The notes beneath the pieces are model-generated. The model was not told the origin of the DNA and made no database searches. It was given only the letters and a program-made list of their open reading frames with translations. Of a DNA stretch of 64,000 nt, positions 55,429-64,000 are shown one piece after another. The stretch covers positions 186,001 to 250,000 of the forward strand of contig NZ_JBHULT010000006.1 of assembly GCF_042684505.1 (NCBI RefSeq). Direction: 5' to 3'. Numbering within the stretch: position 1 is the stretch's first letter; each line of letters begins with the position of its first letter. The position numbers were made by a program, and so were the translations under genes. Source of the DNA: Salinimicrobium flavum (GTDB lineage Bacteria; Bacteroidota; Bacteroidia; Flavobacteriales; Flavobacteriaceae).

Positions 55429-55893
55429 TTAATAGGTATGTTTTTTTCCTTCCTTGGTATTCCAGGAAGGTTTGTATCGCTGCATGATGGCCAGGGCCAT
55501 TACGAAAGATGTAGCCAGCCCCATAAGAGCAACAGTAAATACCAGCATTCCCAGGTTTACAAACCAATCGGTTTCCCACATGGTTATAAGCTCCTCAGAA
55601 AAATTTGGATTGAGTTCACTGGCATAAATGGCAAAAAATCCCGTAAAAATTAAAGTGGCAATAAATCCTGTGGCTAAAGCCGTTGTAAAACCTTTCTCAT
55701 AAATGAACTTCGCTCCTTTTTTGGACCGGTACTTTTTAATGGCTAAAAACATACCTATGCCGGTTATAGCAATATTGACAACACTGAAAGCCGGATTAGT
55801 ATGCAGGCCGAACAGTGATAACAACAAAAAATAAGCAATTAGCCCAACGGCCACAAAGATTCCATACATCAATGAAATTGAAGATCCCTTCAT
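55429..55893 (-). CDS. DUF4199 membrane protein
   Basis: A 154-residue protein with four hydrophobic helices (about 8-27, 35-50, 69-89, 110-134). The pattern FIYEKGFTTALATGFIATLIFTGFFAIY in the middle and the charged loop before it identify DUF4199, a Bacteroidota family of unknown function. It lies upstream of the rplU promoter and is probably expressed alone. Its stop falls 33 bases before the rplU promoter. Confidence 0.85.
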   Translation of the reverse strand: MKGSSISLMYGIFVAVGLIAYFLLLSLFGLHTNPAFSVVNIAITGIGMFLAIKKYRSKKGAKFIYEKGFTTALATGFIATLIFTGFFAIYASELNPNFSEELITMWETDWFVNLGMLVFTVALMGLATSFVMALAIMQRYKPSWNTKEGKKHTY

Positions 55894-56073
55894 AAGAGTG
55901 ATTTTTTATAGCGTTTTGTATAAATTTCCAAAAATTCTCCCGAATTATGCCTTAATAGCTTGTTAATTTAGGAAACACACTTTTTTGACCCTTCTTTTCT
56001 TTCTAAAAAAAATGTAACAAACCCCCACTTTCTCCTACTTATTCATTGTTATACTTTAAAACTTAATAATAAA

Positions 56074-57393
56074 ATGATCAACAAACTAAAATTAGCCACC
56101 TTTGCTCTATTCGTGGGTGTGACCGCGACAGCACAGGAAGTTGAATTTGAGCAGTACACGCTCGACAACGGGCTGGATGTGATTCTTCACCAAGATAATT
56201 CAGCGCCGGTTGTAACCACAGCCGTTATGTACGACGTAGGTGGAAAAGACAGAATTAATAATAAAACCGGTTTTGCCCATTTCTTTGAGCATCTTCTTTT
56301 TGAGGGCACAGAGAATATTGGTCAGGGAGATTGGTTCAAGATGGTATCGTCCAACGGAGGATCAAATAATGCCAACACTTCAAACGATCGTACTTATTAC
56401 TACGAGATCTTCCCGTCCAACAATCTTGAGCTTGGATTATGGATGGAATCTGAAAGAATGTTGCACCCTGTTATAAAACAATCGGGAGTAGACACTCAGA
56501 ATGAAGTTGTTAAAGAAGAAAAGAGAATGCGTTACGACAATGCTGCCTACGGGAACTGGATTAATGAGATCTCTTCCAATCTTTTCGAGAAACATCCCTA
56601 CAAAGATCCCAACGTAGGTTACATGGAAGATCTTGATGCAGCAACTCTTGAAGAGTTTAAGCAGTATTTCGATATCTATTACAAGCCTAACAACGCAACT
56701 TTGGTTGTGGCAGGTGACATCGACATTGCAAAGACCAAGAAAATGATCCAGGATTATTTTGGCCCTATTCCGGCCGGAGAAGAGGTTACCAGAAACTTCC
56801 CTAAAGAAGAGCCTATTACTGAAACCATTGAGGCAACAGCTTACGATTCAAACATTCAGATCCCTGCGATAATGCTGGGTTACAGAACTCCGGGAATGAC
56901 CGAGAGAGATGCCTACGTTCTTGACATGGTTTCTTCAGTTCTTTCTGACGGAAAATCTTCCCGACTTTACAAGAAACTGGTTGATGATCAAAAACAGGCA
57001 CTTCAGGTTGCAGCACTCAACATTGGTCAAAAAGATTACGGTCAGTACGTTGTGCTTGCCCTTCCCCTGGGGGAAACTCCTTTGGATACTCTTGTTACTG
57101 AAATTGATGAAGAGATCCTGAAGTTGCAAACCGAACTTATCAGCCAGAGAGAATACGAAAAACTTCAGAATAAATTTGAGAACAGATTTGTAAACTCCAA
57201 TAGTAGCGTTGCAGGTATTGCCAGCTCTTTAGCCACTTACCAGATGCTTTATGGAAACACTGACCTTATTAACGAGGAGATCGATATCTACCGTTCTATT
57301 ACAAGGGAAGAAATTAGGGACGTAGCCAAGAAATATCTTAACCCAAATCAGCGTGTCGAACTGGAATATCTTCCGAAGAAAGATTCTGAATAA
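56074..57393 (+). CDS. M16 family zinc metallopeptidase, catalytic subunit
   Basis: A 439-residue secreted protein with a signal peptide (1-20, ending VTATAQ). The inverted zinc motif is HFFEH (His69, Glu72, His73) in GFAHFFEHLLFEGT, and the third ligand is in the NEVVKEEKRMRYDN stretch. Two M16 half-domains follow. These peptidases cut peptides in the periplasm, and pairs of this kind resemble the insulinase-like/processing-peptidase couples. It is the first gene of a pair with the 686-residue partner 21 bases downstream. Confidence 0.92.
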   Translation: MINKLKLATFALFVGVTATAQEVEFEQYTLDNGLDVILHQDNSAPVVTTAVMYDVGGKDRINNKTGFAHFFEHLLFEGTENIGQGDWFKMVSSNGGSNNANTSNDRTYYYEIFPSNNLELGLWMESERMLHPVIKQSGVDTQNEVVKEEKRMRYDNAAYGNWINEISSNLFEKHPYKDPNVGYMEDLDAATLEEFKQYFDIYYKPNNATLVVAGDIDIAKTKKMIQDYFGPIPAGEEVTRNFPKEEPITETIEATAYDSNIQIPAIMLGYRTPGMTERDAYVLDMVSSVLSDGKSSRLYKKLVDDQKQALQVAALNIGQKDYGQYVVLALPLGETPLDTLVTEIDEEILKLQTELISQREYEKLQNKFENRFVNSNSSVAGIASSLATYQMLYGNTDLINEEIDIYRSITREEIRDVAKKYLNPNQRVELEYLPKKDSE

Positions 57394-57414
57394 CAAAATT
57401 TTAAAATGTACAAA

Positions 57415-59475
57415 ATGAAGAATAAAATATTAGCATTAGCAGTCTTGTTCCTGACAACCACAGGAATTCATGCTCAAATTGACCGCAGCACGCCACCTGA
57501 AGCAGGACCTGCACCTGAGATCAATCTGGGCAAGCCCGAAACTTTCACCTTAAAAAACGGGCTAAAAGTACTTGTTGTTGAAAACCACAAGTTGCCAAGG
57601 GTTTCTATGACCCTTACTATGGATAACCCGCCCCATGCAGAAGGCGATAAGGCCGGAGTTCCGGCACTTATGGGATCCATACTTGGGGAAGGAACCAAGG
57701 ATATTCCTAAGGAAAAATTCAATGAGGAAATTGATTACCTCGGAGCAAATGTAAATTTCTTTTCAAGTGGAGCCTCGGCTAACTCACTTTCAAAGTATTT
57801 CCCAAGGATTCTTGAACTGGTGGCCCAGGGATCATTAAACCCCAACTTTACTGAGGAGCAATTTGAAATTGAAAAAGAGCGGGCTCTTGAAAACCTTAAA
57901 GCTTCAGAAAAAGACGTGGCTTCAAACGCCCAAAGAATAGCTGCAGCTTTAAGCTACGGAAAAGACCATCCCTACGGAGAGTTCTCTACTGAAGAAACTA
58001 TCAAGAACCTTACTCTGGAAGATGTAAAAAAATATTACCAGGATTTCTATGTGCCTCAAAATGCATATTTGGTAGTTGTTGGTGATGTAAAGACAAAAGA
58101 AGTAAAGAAACTTGTAGAGAAGAATTTCAAGAACTGGAAGAAAAGTGAACTTCCGGCTTTAAATCTTCCCAAAGTTGATAATGTTGCTGAAACACAGGTG
58201 AATTTTGTTGATTTCCCAAATGCTGTTCAAAGCGAAGTTCAGGTAACAAACACTATTCAGCTTAAAAAAGGAGATCCAGACTATTTTCCTCTTCTAATGG
58301 CCAACAAAATCCTTGGAGGCGGTGGAGAAGCCCGTTTGTTCCTTAACCTTCGTGAAGACAAAGGATATACTTACGGCGCTTATTCAAGCACCGGAGATGA
58401 TAAATATGTTTCACGTTTTGTTGCCAGCGCAAGCGTTCGTAACGCAGTCACAGATTCTGCTGTTGTAGCATTCCTTGATGAGTTGCACAGAATAAGAAAC
58501 GAGAAAGTATCTCAGGAAGAACTTGAAAACGCCAAGGCAAAATACACAGGAGATTTTGTTCTTGCACTTGAACGTCCTTCTACAATTGCACAGTACGCTT
58601 TAAACATTGAAACTGACAAACTTCCAAAAGATTTTTATCAGACTTACCTTAAGAAGATCAATGCAGTTACAGCAGAGGACATTCAAAGAGTTGCTAAAAA
58701 ATACTACCTGGCAGATAATGCGAGGATTGTAGTAGTTGGTAAAGGAAGCGAAGTAATTGAGAATCTTGAAAAACTTTCTTATAACGGAAAATCCATACCG
58801 GTAAAGTATTTTGATAAAAATGCAAATCCAATTGAAAAACCTGAATTCAAAAAAGAGGTTTCCCCTGATGTTACGGTTGAAAAAGTATACAACAGCTATA
58901 TAGAGGCTATAGGTGGAAAAGAAGCTGTAGATAAAGTGAACTCTGTTTATCTTACTGCTCACGCTTCAGTACAGGGTCAAAAAATGGACCTGGAAACCAA
59001 AACCACTACCGCTGGAAAATCATCTACTTCCATAGGAATGGGAGGCACGGTAATGCAGCAACAGATCTTTAATGGAGAAGAAGGTTTTGTAGTTGCCAGA
59101 GGTCAGAAAATACCTTTTACAGAAGAGCAGCTAACTGCAGCTAAGGCAGAATCTCATCCTTTCCCCGAACTAAAGGAGAAAAACGGTACTATTACAGGTA
59201 TCGAACCGGTGAATGGTGAGGATGCTTATGTAATTAAAGTTGATGAAACTAAACATTACTATAGTATGGAAACCGGATTGAAACTCCAGACCATAAAAAC
59301 CCTTAACCAGGGAGGGCAAACAATGACCATCCCTATCGTTTATTCAGATTACAGGGAGGTTGATGGAGTTAAATTCCCATTCTCAATTGCACAGACTATG
59401 GGCGCCATGACGCTCGATTTTGAAGTTACAGATGTAAAGATCAATGAGGGTGTAACAGATGCCGACTTTGAATGA
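57415..59475 (+). CDS. M16 family peptidase-like partner without the zinc motif
   Basis: A 686-residue secreted protein with a signal peptide (ending GIHAQ). Its N-terminal M16 domain has DNPPHAEGDKAGVPALMGS where HxxEH would be, so it is non-catalytic. The second half has RLFLNLREDKGYTYGAYS, the R/Y pair that binds substrate in M16 partners. After about residue 500 comes an extra domain of 180 residues with VYNSYIEAIGGKEAVDKVNS and later lipoprotein-transport-like beta segments (YYSMETGLKLQTIK, IVYSDYREVDGVKFPF). Both proteins should act as one heterodimer. The extra domain is common in Bacteroidota M16 proteins. Confidence 0.9.
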   Translation: MKNKILALAVLFLTTTGIHAQIDRSTPPEAGPAPEINLGKPETFTLKNGLKVLVVENHKLPRVSMTLTMDNPPHAEGDKAGVPALMGSILGEGTKDIPKEKFNEEIDYLGANVNFFSSGASANSLSKYFPRILELVAQGSLNPNFTEEQFEIEKERALENLKASEKDVASNAQRIAAALSYGKDHPYGEFSTEETIKNLTLEDVKKYYQDFYVPQNAYLVVVGDVKTKEVKKLVEKNFKNWKKSELPALNLPKVDNVAETQVNFVDFPNAVQSEVQVTNTIQLKKGDPDYFPLLMANKILGGGGEARLFLNLREDKGYTYGAYSSTGDDKYVSRFVASASVRNAVTDSAVVAFLDELHRIRNEKVSQEELENAKAKYTGDFVLALERPSTIAQYALNIETDKLPKDFYQTYLKKINAVTAEDIQRVAKKYYLADNARIVVVGKGSEVIENLEKLSYNGKSIPVKYFDKNANPIEKPEFKKEVSPDVTVEKVYNSYIEAIGGKEAVDKVNSVYLTAHASVQGQKMDLETKTTTAGKSSTSIGMGGTVMQQQIFNGEEGFVVARGQKIPFTEEQLTAAKAESHPFPELKEKNGTITGIEPVNGEDAYVIKVDETKHYYSMETGLKLQTIKTLNQGGQTMTIPIVYSDYREVDGVKFPFSIAQTMGAMTLDFEVTDVKINEGVTDADFE

Positions 59476-59496
59476 TAAGACTTTTTATCCTAACAG

Positions 59497-59528
59497 AAAA
59501 TGCCAACCTTAAAGGGTTGGCATTTTTT
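59497..59528 (+). terminator. Intrinsic terminator after the M16 pair
   Basis: AAAATGCCAACC (59497-59508) pairs with GGTTGGCATTTT (59515-59526) and T's continue to 59528. Confidence 0.93.
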
Positions 59529-59674
59529 ATTTCCTTAAAAACGATATTTAGAGTTGAATTGCAACGGAAGCACACCTCACCCTGTCGCACCGAAAATGCT
59601 AAATTCTTTAAGATTTAACCAACAGTTGCACAGACCGGAAAGCCTACAAAAATTATAGACTTATCCAGTTCATT

Positions 59675-59818
59675 CTACGCTATCTCAGATGTTTGATTTT
59701 TCATATTTGACCTCGGTTCATCCTGAAGCTCAGCAAGTTCCGCCGCCGCAAACTGCCAGACCACCATTGTAAACAAAAACACGAAAAACGAAAATCCGTA
59801 AAAAATCTTTTTCTTCAT
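59675..59818 (-). CDS. Possible 47-residue single-helix membrane protein
   Basis: On the minus strand an ATG at 59818 opens 47 codons with the start MKKKIFYGFSFFVFLFTMVV, a basic N-terminus and one hydrophobic helix (residues 5-22). A polar tail follows (AELAELQDEPRSNMKNQTSE). The composition looks like a real tail- or signal-anchored small protein, not noise. It lies 68 bases after the EamA gene on the same strand. I do not know the family. No other coding potential is visible in 59529-59886. Confidence 0.45.
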   Translation of the reverse strand: MKKKIFYGFSFFVFLFTMVVWQFAAAELAELQDEPRSNMKNQTSEIA

Positions 59819-59886
59819 ATCGGGTAGGGTTTAGTTCGATACTGAAAAGTAAAGTTAATAAAAGGTTAAAAAAATAGCAAATGGAT

Positions 59887-60771
59887 TTAAACTTTTCTTT
59901 TAGTGTTATTAACAATTAACACTCCCAGCAGGATTACCAATCCGGAAACCAGCTGAATGACAGTGAATTTTTCTCCGTCCAATGCGCCCCACCCCAAGGC
60001 CACAAGGGGCACCAGGTAAGTAACAGAGGTAGAAAACACAGGATCTGAAATCTGGATAAGTTTGTTGAACATGATTAGGGCTGCTCCTGTACCTATAACT
60101 CCTAAAACGGCAACATAGAGAAGGGAAAGAGGAACTTCAGGCGCTGAAAGTACTTCAGTTGAGAAGAATCCGGTTGTTGACAGAACGATCAATGCCGGAA
60201 TAGCGATCACCATAAAATTACCTGTGGTGATGGCCAGGGCCGGAATGGTTTGCAGGTGCCTTTTGATCACATTGGCATTGAATCCGTAGAAAAGCGAAGC
60301 TAGAATGACCAGCAGCGAGTACCAGTAATTCTGATCGGGATTGACGGCTGCCCCACTTAAGATGAGAGCAGTGGTTCCGGCAAGCCCGACCATAACCCCA
60401 ATAAATTTCTTTTTTATAAAAGCTGCCTCAAAAATAAAGATGCCCAGCAACATGGAGAGCAGCGGTGTGGTAGAGTTGAGAATGGAAACTATGGCGCTGT
60501 CAATTTCAGTTTCTGCAAACGAAAAGAGATAAGCAGGAAAAAAGGTCCCGAAGAAACCTGAAAAAATGATCCATTTCCATTGACCTCCCTTTATGTGCCT
60601 GAGGCTTCTAAGACCAATGATGACCATGAACAATGAAGCAAAAACCGTGCGCAGGGAACCCACTTGTAGTGCCGTGAGCCCAACCAGCCCTTTTTTTATA
60701 AGTATGAAGGAACTACCCCAAATGATGGCAAGCAGCCCCAGAAAGATCCACTTCAGATTCTTATTGGGCAT
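59887..60771 (-). CDS. EamA/DMT family permease
   Basis: A 294-residue membrane protein with ten hydrophobic helices in two EamA repeats. Repeat 1 opens with WIFLGLLAIIWGSSFILIKKG (5-25) and repeat 2 with WYSLLVILASLFYGFNANVI (about 150-169). The G-x6-P type loop near AYLFSFAETEIDSAIVSIL (about 80-98) is typical. DMT transporters export or import small metabolites; the substrate is not predictable. It lies 60 bases after gldD on the same strand and may be expressed with it. Confidence 0.85.
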   Translation of the reverse strand: MPNKNLKWIFLGLLAIIWGSSFILIKKGLVGLTALQVGSLRTVFASLFMVIIGLRSLRHIKGGQWKWIIFSGFFGTFFPAYLFSFAETEIDSAIVSILNSTTPLLSMLLGIFIFEAAFIKKKFIGVMVGLAGTTALILSGAAVNPDQNYWYSLLVILASLFYGFNANVIKRHLQTIPALAITTGNFMVIAIPALIVLSTTGFFSTEVLSAPEVPLSLLYVAVLGVIGTGAALIMFNKLIQISDPVFSTSVTYLVPLVALGWGALDGEKFTVIQLVSGLVILLGVLIVNNTKRKV

Positions 60772-60830
60772 TACATCAAATTAAGCCTCAAAAATGGGAA
60801 TAATTTTTTAACCTAAAAGAAGTACCTGCT

Positions 60831-61400
60831 TTATTCAAGATTCTTCCATTGCACCGTTTCCATAAGGTGCCGCATATCCTGTTTCAAATAGGCAGCAGCA
60901 GGAAGAATGGAATCAAAGTTGGGCTGTGCCCTGAAATAAACAGAACCTGTTAGGAAATGTTCTGTACTGTCAGTTAAATAGAACTGGGCCTGGGAAGCAG
61001 CATTTCCTGAAACCTCATAGAACATTCCGTAGGTTTTGTTGTACTCATTGGTATAGATATCACCCTGAATAGCGTCTGCTTTAATGGTGTGCTGCAGAGG
61101 CAGTTTCTGCGCGTCACGTAACAGGGAATCCAGATTATTCGTAACGGGTTGATAAGTGATAAAGATCGTTCCTTTTAAATGCTCATACTCCAGGTTAAGC
61201 CAGCAATTGTTTCCTCCCTTAGGGTTTGTGGCCGTTGCCCACTTGTTCTTTTCGAATATATAAGGACATTTCTTCTCCAGCAGTTCATATTTGGGTTGAG
61301 GATATTCCATTGCCAAAAACCCCATGGGTTTTGGCTGTGGATCATCTCCACAAGAGATGGCCAGAGCAGCAAAAATTATAAGAATTACCCACTTTTTCAT
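60831..61400 (-). CDS. gldD: Gliding motility lipoprotein GldD
   Basis: A 189-residue lipoprotein: signal and lipobox at ALAISCGDD with Cys17, then PQPKPMGFLAMEYPQPKYEL, KCPYIFEKNKWA and NNCWLNLEYEHLKGTIFITY. This agrees with GldD, one of the proteins essential for gliding in Flavobacterium and conserved beside gldE. It should sit in the outer or inner membrane facing the periplasm. Its start overlaps the gldE stop by 4 bases. Confidence 0.93.
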   Translation of the reverse strand: MKKWVILIIFAALAISCGDDPQPKPMGFLAMEYPQPKYELLEKKCPYIFEKNKWATATNPKGGNNCWLNLEYEHLKGTIFITYQPVTNNLDSLLRDAQKLPLQHTIKADAIQGDIYTNEYNKTYGMFYEVSGNAASQAQFYLTDSTEHFLTGSVYFRAQPNFDSILPAAAYLKQDMRHLMETVQWKNLE

Positions 61401-62719
61401 ACTCCCGTGATACTCACCTTTATTTGTTTGATCCTTTTATTGTCTATCACCTCGATCTTAAAACTGAAACGATCAAAAAAGATCACATCATTCTTTTTGG
61501 GAAAGCTACCTGAAATTTCCAGCAGGAATCCTGCCAGGGTCTCTGCCTCTCCTTTATTATCTTCAAAAAGGGAAGGATCGTCCAACTTAAGCACGCGGTA
61601 GAAATCCTTTAAAGGGGTCTTCCCTTCAAACACATAGTTGTTTTCATCCAATTTGGAAAAGATGAGATCCTCATCATCAAATTCATCGCTAATATCCCCT
61701 ACTATTTCCTCAATAATATCTTCCAGAGATATAAGCCCGCTGGTTCCGCCGTATTCGTCAACTACAATGGCAAGGTGGTTCTTTTTGGTCTTAAAATCGT
61801 TCAAAAGATCATCCAGTTTCTTATTCTCAGGTACAAAATAAGGTTCCCGCAACAATGATTTCCAGTCATAATCGTCCTGCTCCAGGTAAGGCAACAAGTC
61901 TTTCACATATAAGATCCCGGTAACAGAATCTATATTGTCTTTATAAACAGGGATTCGGGAATATCCGTTTTCTATGATCTGCGGAATGATAGTTTTATAT
62001 TGTTCGGTCTCATTGAGCGCAAAAATGTCCATACGAGGGCGCATCACCTGCTTGGTGTCAGTATTCCCAAAGGAGACGATCCCCCGCAAGATCTTTTGCT
62101 CTTCTTTGGTTGTATCGTGTTTGCTGGTAAGTTCCAGGGCCTGTGACAATTGATCTACACTTAATCCTGTACGTTGATTACCCAGTCGTTCATGAATAAG
62201 AACGGTAACAGCCCGCATGGGGATACTTAAAGGAGAAAAAACCCTGTCAAGCACATTAATTGGATAAGCCATAAAATGTGAAAAAGCTACTTTGTTCCTG
62301 CTGGCGTAAACTTTGGGAAGGATCTCCCCGAATAACAGGATAAGGAAGGTCACCACTACCACCTCCATGATGAATTGGAGGTCAATTCCAAAATACACCG
62401 TCTGTATGTTCTCAAAGGCTGTATCTGTAAGAGAATCGAACAGCAGAATAATGGCAATATTTATCATATTATTAGCCACGAGAATAGTGGCCAATAATTT
62501 TTTAGGTCTGTCTAAAAGGCTGATGACGACCTGTTCTTTAGCCGTCCTCCTGGTCTGGTCTGCTTCAAAATCGGCCGGGGTGAGGGAAAAGAAAGCCACT
62601 TCTGCGCCCGAAATAAGTGCAGATGAGATCAGTAATAAAAAGGCCCCGACCACACCAAAAAGCTGCGATAGATCAACGGCAAGAATAGATGAAAACAAAC
62701 TGGCAGGATCAGGATCCAA
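61397..62719 (-). CDS. gldE: Gliding motility-associated protein GldE (CNNM/CorC family)
   Basis: A 440-residue protein. Four hydrophobic stretches in residues 1-190 form the CNNM (DUF21) transmembrane domain (LISSALISGAEVAFFSLTPAD near 31). Two CBS domains follow, around 210-330 (RPRMDIFALNE, GYSRIPVYKDNIDSVTGILYVKD). A CorC/HlyC domain closes the protein, with NHLAIVVDEYGGTSGLISLEDI and a TLAGFLLEISG segment. Similar proteins are Mg2+ or Co2+ transporters. In gliding bacteria GldE can partly replace GldD. Neighbours gldD and ssb confirm the assignment. Confidence 0.93.
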   Translation of the reverse strand: MDPDPASLFSSILAVDLSQLFGVVGAFLLLISSALISGAEVAFFSLTPADFEADQTRRTAKEQVVISLLDRPKKLLATILVANNMINIAIILLFDSLTDTAFENIQTVYFGIDLQFIMEVVVVTFLILLFGEILPKVYASRNKVAFSHFMAYPINVLDRVFSPLSIPMRAVTVLIHERLGNQRTGLSVDQLSQALELTSKHDTTKEEQKILRGIVSFGNTDTKQVMRPRMDIFALNETEQYKTIIPQIIENGYSRIPVYKDNIDSVTGILYVKDLLPYLEQDDYDWKSLLREPYFVPENKKLDDLLNDFKTKKNHLAIVVDEYGGTSGLISLEDIIEEIVGDISDEFDDEDLIFSKLDENNYVFEGKTPLKDFYRVLKLDDPSLFEDNKGEAETLAGFLLEISGSFPKKNDVIFFDRFSFKIEVIDNKRIKQIKVSITGV

Positions 62720-62740
62720 ATGTGTAGTTTTAAATTAAAC

Positions 62741-63211
62741 TTAGAACGGCAAATCGTCCTCGTCTTCCTGTTGGATTCCGGGAGCCTGATTTTGCGGCGT
62801 ATTTTGCCGGGGTTGGTTCTGAGATTGGTTTGTTGACTGGGATTGGCCCTGTGAATCGCCGGGTCCACTTTCTCCTTTAGGGGTTAGAAAGGTAAAATCT
62901 GTACAATGGATCTCAGTAGAATATCTTTCATTCCCTTTGTCATCCTGCCATTTTCTGGTCTTTATCCTTCCTTCAATATAAACTTTATCCCCTTTCTTAA
63001 GGTACTTTTCACAGATCTCTGCTGCTTTGTTCCTTACCACAATATTATGCCACTCGGTATTGGTAACCCGCTCTCCGCTGGTCTTGTTGGTATAAACTTC
63101 ATTAGTGGCTAAAGGGAAACGACCTAATGACCCGCCGCCTTCAAAATAGTGCATTTTTACGTCATCTCCTGTGTGGCCAATTAGCATTACTTTATTCAAA
63201 GTTCCGGTCAT
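62741..63211 (-). CDS. ssb: Single-stranded DNA-binding protein
   Basis: A 156-residue SSB: N-terminal OB-fold MTGTLNKVMLIGHTGDDVKM, with VTNTEWHNIVVRNKAAEICE and KVYIEGRIKTRKWQDDKGNE. A Gln/Pro/Ser-rich linker leads to the acidic tip EDEDDLPF, the docking site for repair and replication partners. It lies downstream of mutY and upstream of gldE in the order mutY-ssb-gldE-gldD. The 125 bases before it hold no gene. Confidence 0.97.
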   Translation of the reverse strand: MTGTLNKVMLIGHTGDDVKMHYFEGGGSLGRFPLATNEVYTNKTSGERVTNTEWHNIVVRNKAAEICEKYLKKGDKVYIEGRIKTRKWQDDKGNERYSTEIHCTDFTFLTPKGESGPGDSQGQSQSTNQSQNQPRQNTPQNQAPGIQQEDEDDLPF

Positions 63212-63336
63212 TTTGTTCGGGTTTATTTAAATGAATTAATTTCTAAAATAAGTAAATTTATGGTTCATTTTCAACTTCCTCTTTCTTTTTGTTCGCTTCG
63301 GAAAACCATCCGATGAAATTACAAAAAGCAGGAAGG

Positions 63337-64000
63337 TTAAAAGTCAAAGGTATCAATAAATTTTTCTATCAGGACCGGTACCGGAAGTTTCCCGGCTTCA
63401 GTGAAAGAGATACCCTGCTGCGGAAGCTCTTCACAGTTGACGATCCAGAATTTTGTGAAGATGTGCTGGTGTGAAAGTTTATGCACAACCGGTTCAATAT
63501 TGAAGAGATCGACCTTTGAGGAAGAAGGAACAGAATAATACCCGTACGCCTCTTCCTGCACAAGATTTTCGGCTGTGGCTTCAGAATAGGTCTCCACCAG
63601 GGGGAATTCATACAATCCCTGCCAAATCCCCTTTCCTTTGCGCTGCTGTAATATGGTCTTATTCTCTTCGGAAATAAATACGAGGTAATTAAAGTGCCTT
63701 TTTCGAACCTTTTGTTTTTTTAGCTTTACCGGTAGATACGCAATTTGGATACGATTGAAGGCGACACATTCCGAAGAAAAAGGGCAATTATCACAGAGAG
63801 GGCGTCGGGGAGTACAATGCAGAGCCCCAAATTCCATGAGGCCCTGGTTAAAATCGGCCGGATTTTTCCTGTCTAACAACCGGTTTGCCTTTTCTTTAAA
63901 CTGTTTTTGCCCTTCGGTACTGTTAATAGGAGTATCAATTCCAAAAATACGTGACAATACGCGGTAGACATTCCCGTCAACCACCGCAACCGGCTCCTTA
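63337..64000 (-). CDS. mutY: A/G-specific adenine glycosylase, C-terminal part (partial)
   Basis: The visible 221 codons continue past the right edge, so the N-terminus is missing. VAVVDGNVYRVLSRIF is the end of the helix-hairpin-helix catalytic domain. The 4Fe-4S cluster ligands are CTPRRPLCDNCPFSSEC (C-x6-C-x2-C-x5-C). The C-terminal NUDIX-like domain (about 60 residues into RKRHFNYLVFISEENKTILQ and onward) recognises 8-oxoguanine. MutY removes adenine mispaired with 8-oxoguanine. Confidence 0.95.
   Translation of the reverse strand, partial: KEPVAVVDGNVYRVLSRIFGIDTPINSTEGQKQFKEKANRLLDRKNPADFNQGLMEFGALHCTPRRPLCDNCPFSSECVAFNRIQIAYLPVKLKKQKVRKRHFNYLVFISEENKTILQQRKGKGIWQGLYEFPLVETYSEATAENLVQEEAYGYYSVPSSSKVDLFNIEPVVHKLSHQHIFTKFWIVNCEELPQQGISFTEAGKLPVPVLIEKFIDTFDF

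Noticed and set aside
1..64000. tRNA, rRNA or CRISPR loci
   Set aside because: I looked through the intergenic gaps and saw no cloverleaf, rRNA segment or regularly spaced repeats.

Overview
The window is one gene-dense stretch of a chromosome from the phylum Bacteroidota, almost certainly family Flavobacteriaceae. The evidence is the gliding genes gldD and gldE, a type IX secretion sorting domain, many DUF families typical of the phylum (DUF4199, DUF4271, DUF4296, DUF4301, DUF3098, DUF3127), a polymerase III alpha subunit with an N-terminal exonuclease domain, and repeated TAnnTTTG promoter boxes instead of sigma70 -10 boxes. Gene content resembles the Gramella/Salegentibacter/Zunongwangia group, but I cannot fix the genus. 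I see no rRNA, tRNA, CRISPR array, prophage or intact insertion sequence.

Layout. 1-6.5 kb: start of dnaE (cut by the edge), a DUF2383 protein, rpsP-rimM, a four-helix-bundle gene flanked by inverted CCAAATTCC-type repeats, a tRNA methyltransferase gene, REP-like palindromes, glutaryl-CoA dehydrogenase and a phosphoesterase. 6.6-9.6 kb: an iron-sulfur/redox block (ferredoxin, ferredoxin-NADP reductase, NifU-like scaffold, Mrp ATPase). 9.6-17.3 kb: alkyltransferase-like protein, LysE exporter, trmB, a glycosyltransferase, a PhoR/PhoB-like pair, a minimal T9SS-sorted protein, a LuxE-like enzyme and tyrS. 17.3-24.2 kb: epimerase, DUF4296-dihydroorotase-glycosyltransferase operon, DUF4271-hemD, and pckA. 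24.2-31.1 kb: DUF423, saccharopine dehydrogenase, ferritin, YugP-like peptidase, and an unusually long leuS. 31.2-35.3 kb: ftsX-DUF3098-uppP-truB-TonB-like-tag. 35.3-40.2 kb: aat, DUF3127 and flavin reductase, a histidine kinase, HIT, greA and a small lipoprotein.

40.2-52.3 kb is the most interesting part. A TonB-dependent receptor sits behind a clear TPP riboswitch with its own intrinsic terminator. A hybrid histidine kinase and an NtrC-type regulator follow. Then comes a fully overlapping five-gene operon: thiamine-binding (MTH1187/YkoF-like) protein, PnuC-family transporter, NadR-like kinase, DUF4301 and ArfB. I suggest that the receptor and this cassette form one vitamin uptake and phosphorylation route, with thiamine as the likelier substrate than nicotinamide riboside. 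PcrB and a phosphopantetheinyl transferase come next.

52.3-64 kb: ahcY, two DUF2007 proteins, rpmA-rplU, DUF4199, an M16 protease pair, a probable 47-residue membrane protein, an EamA transporter, and the gldD-gldE-ssb-mutY cluster (mutY cut by the edge). Most genes are housekeeping. The unusual signals are repeats, leader structures, domain additions to ribosomal protein and synthetase genes, and very short mRNA leaders.
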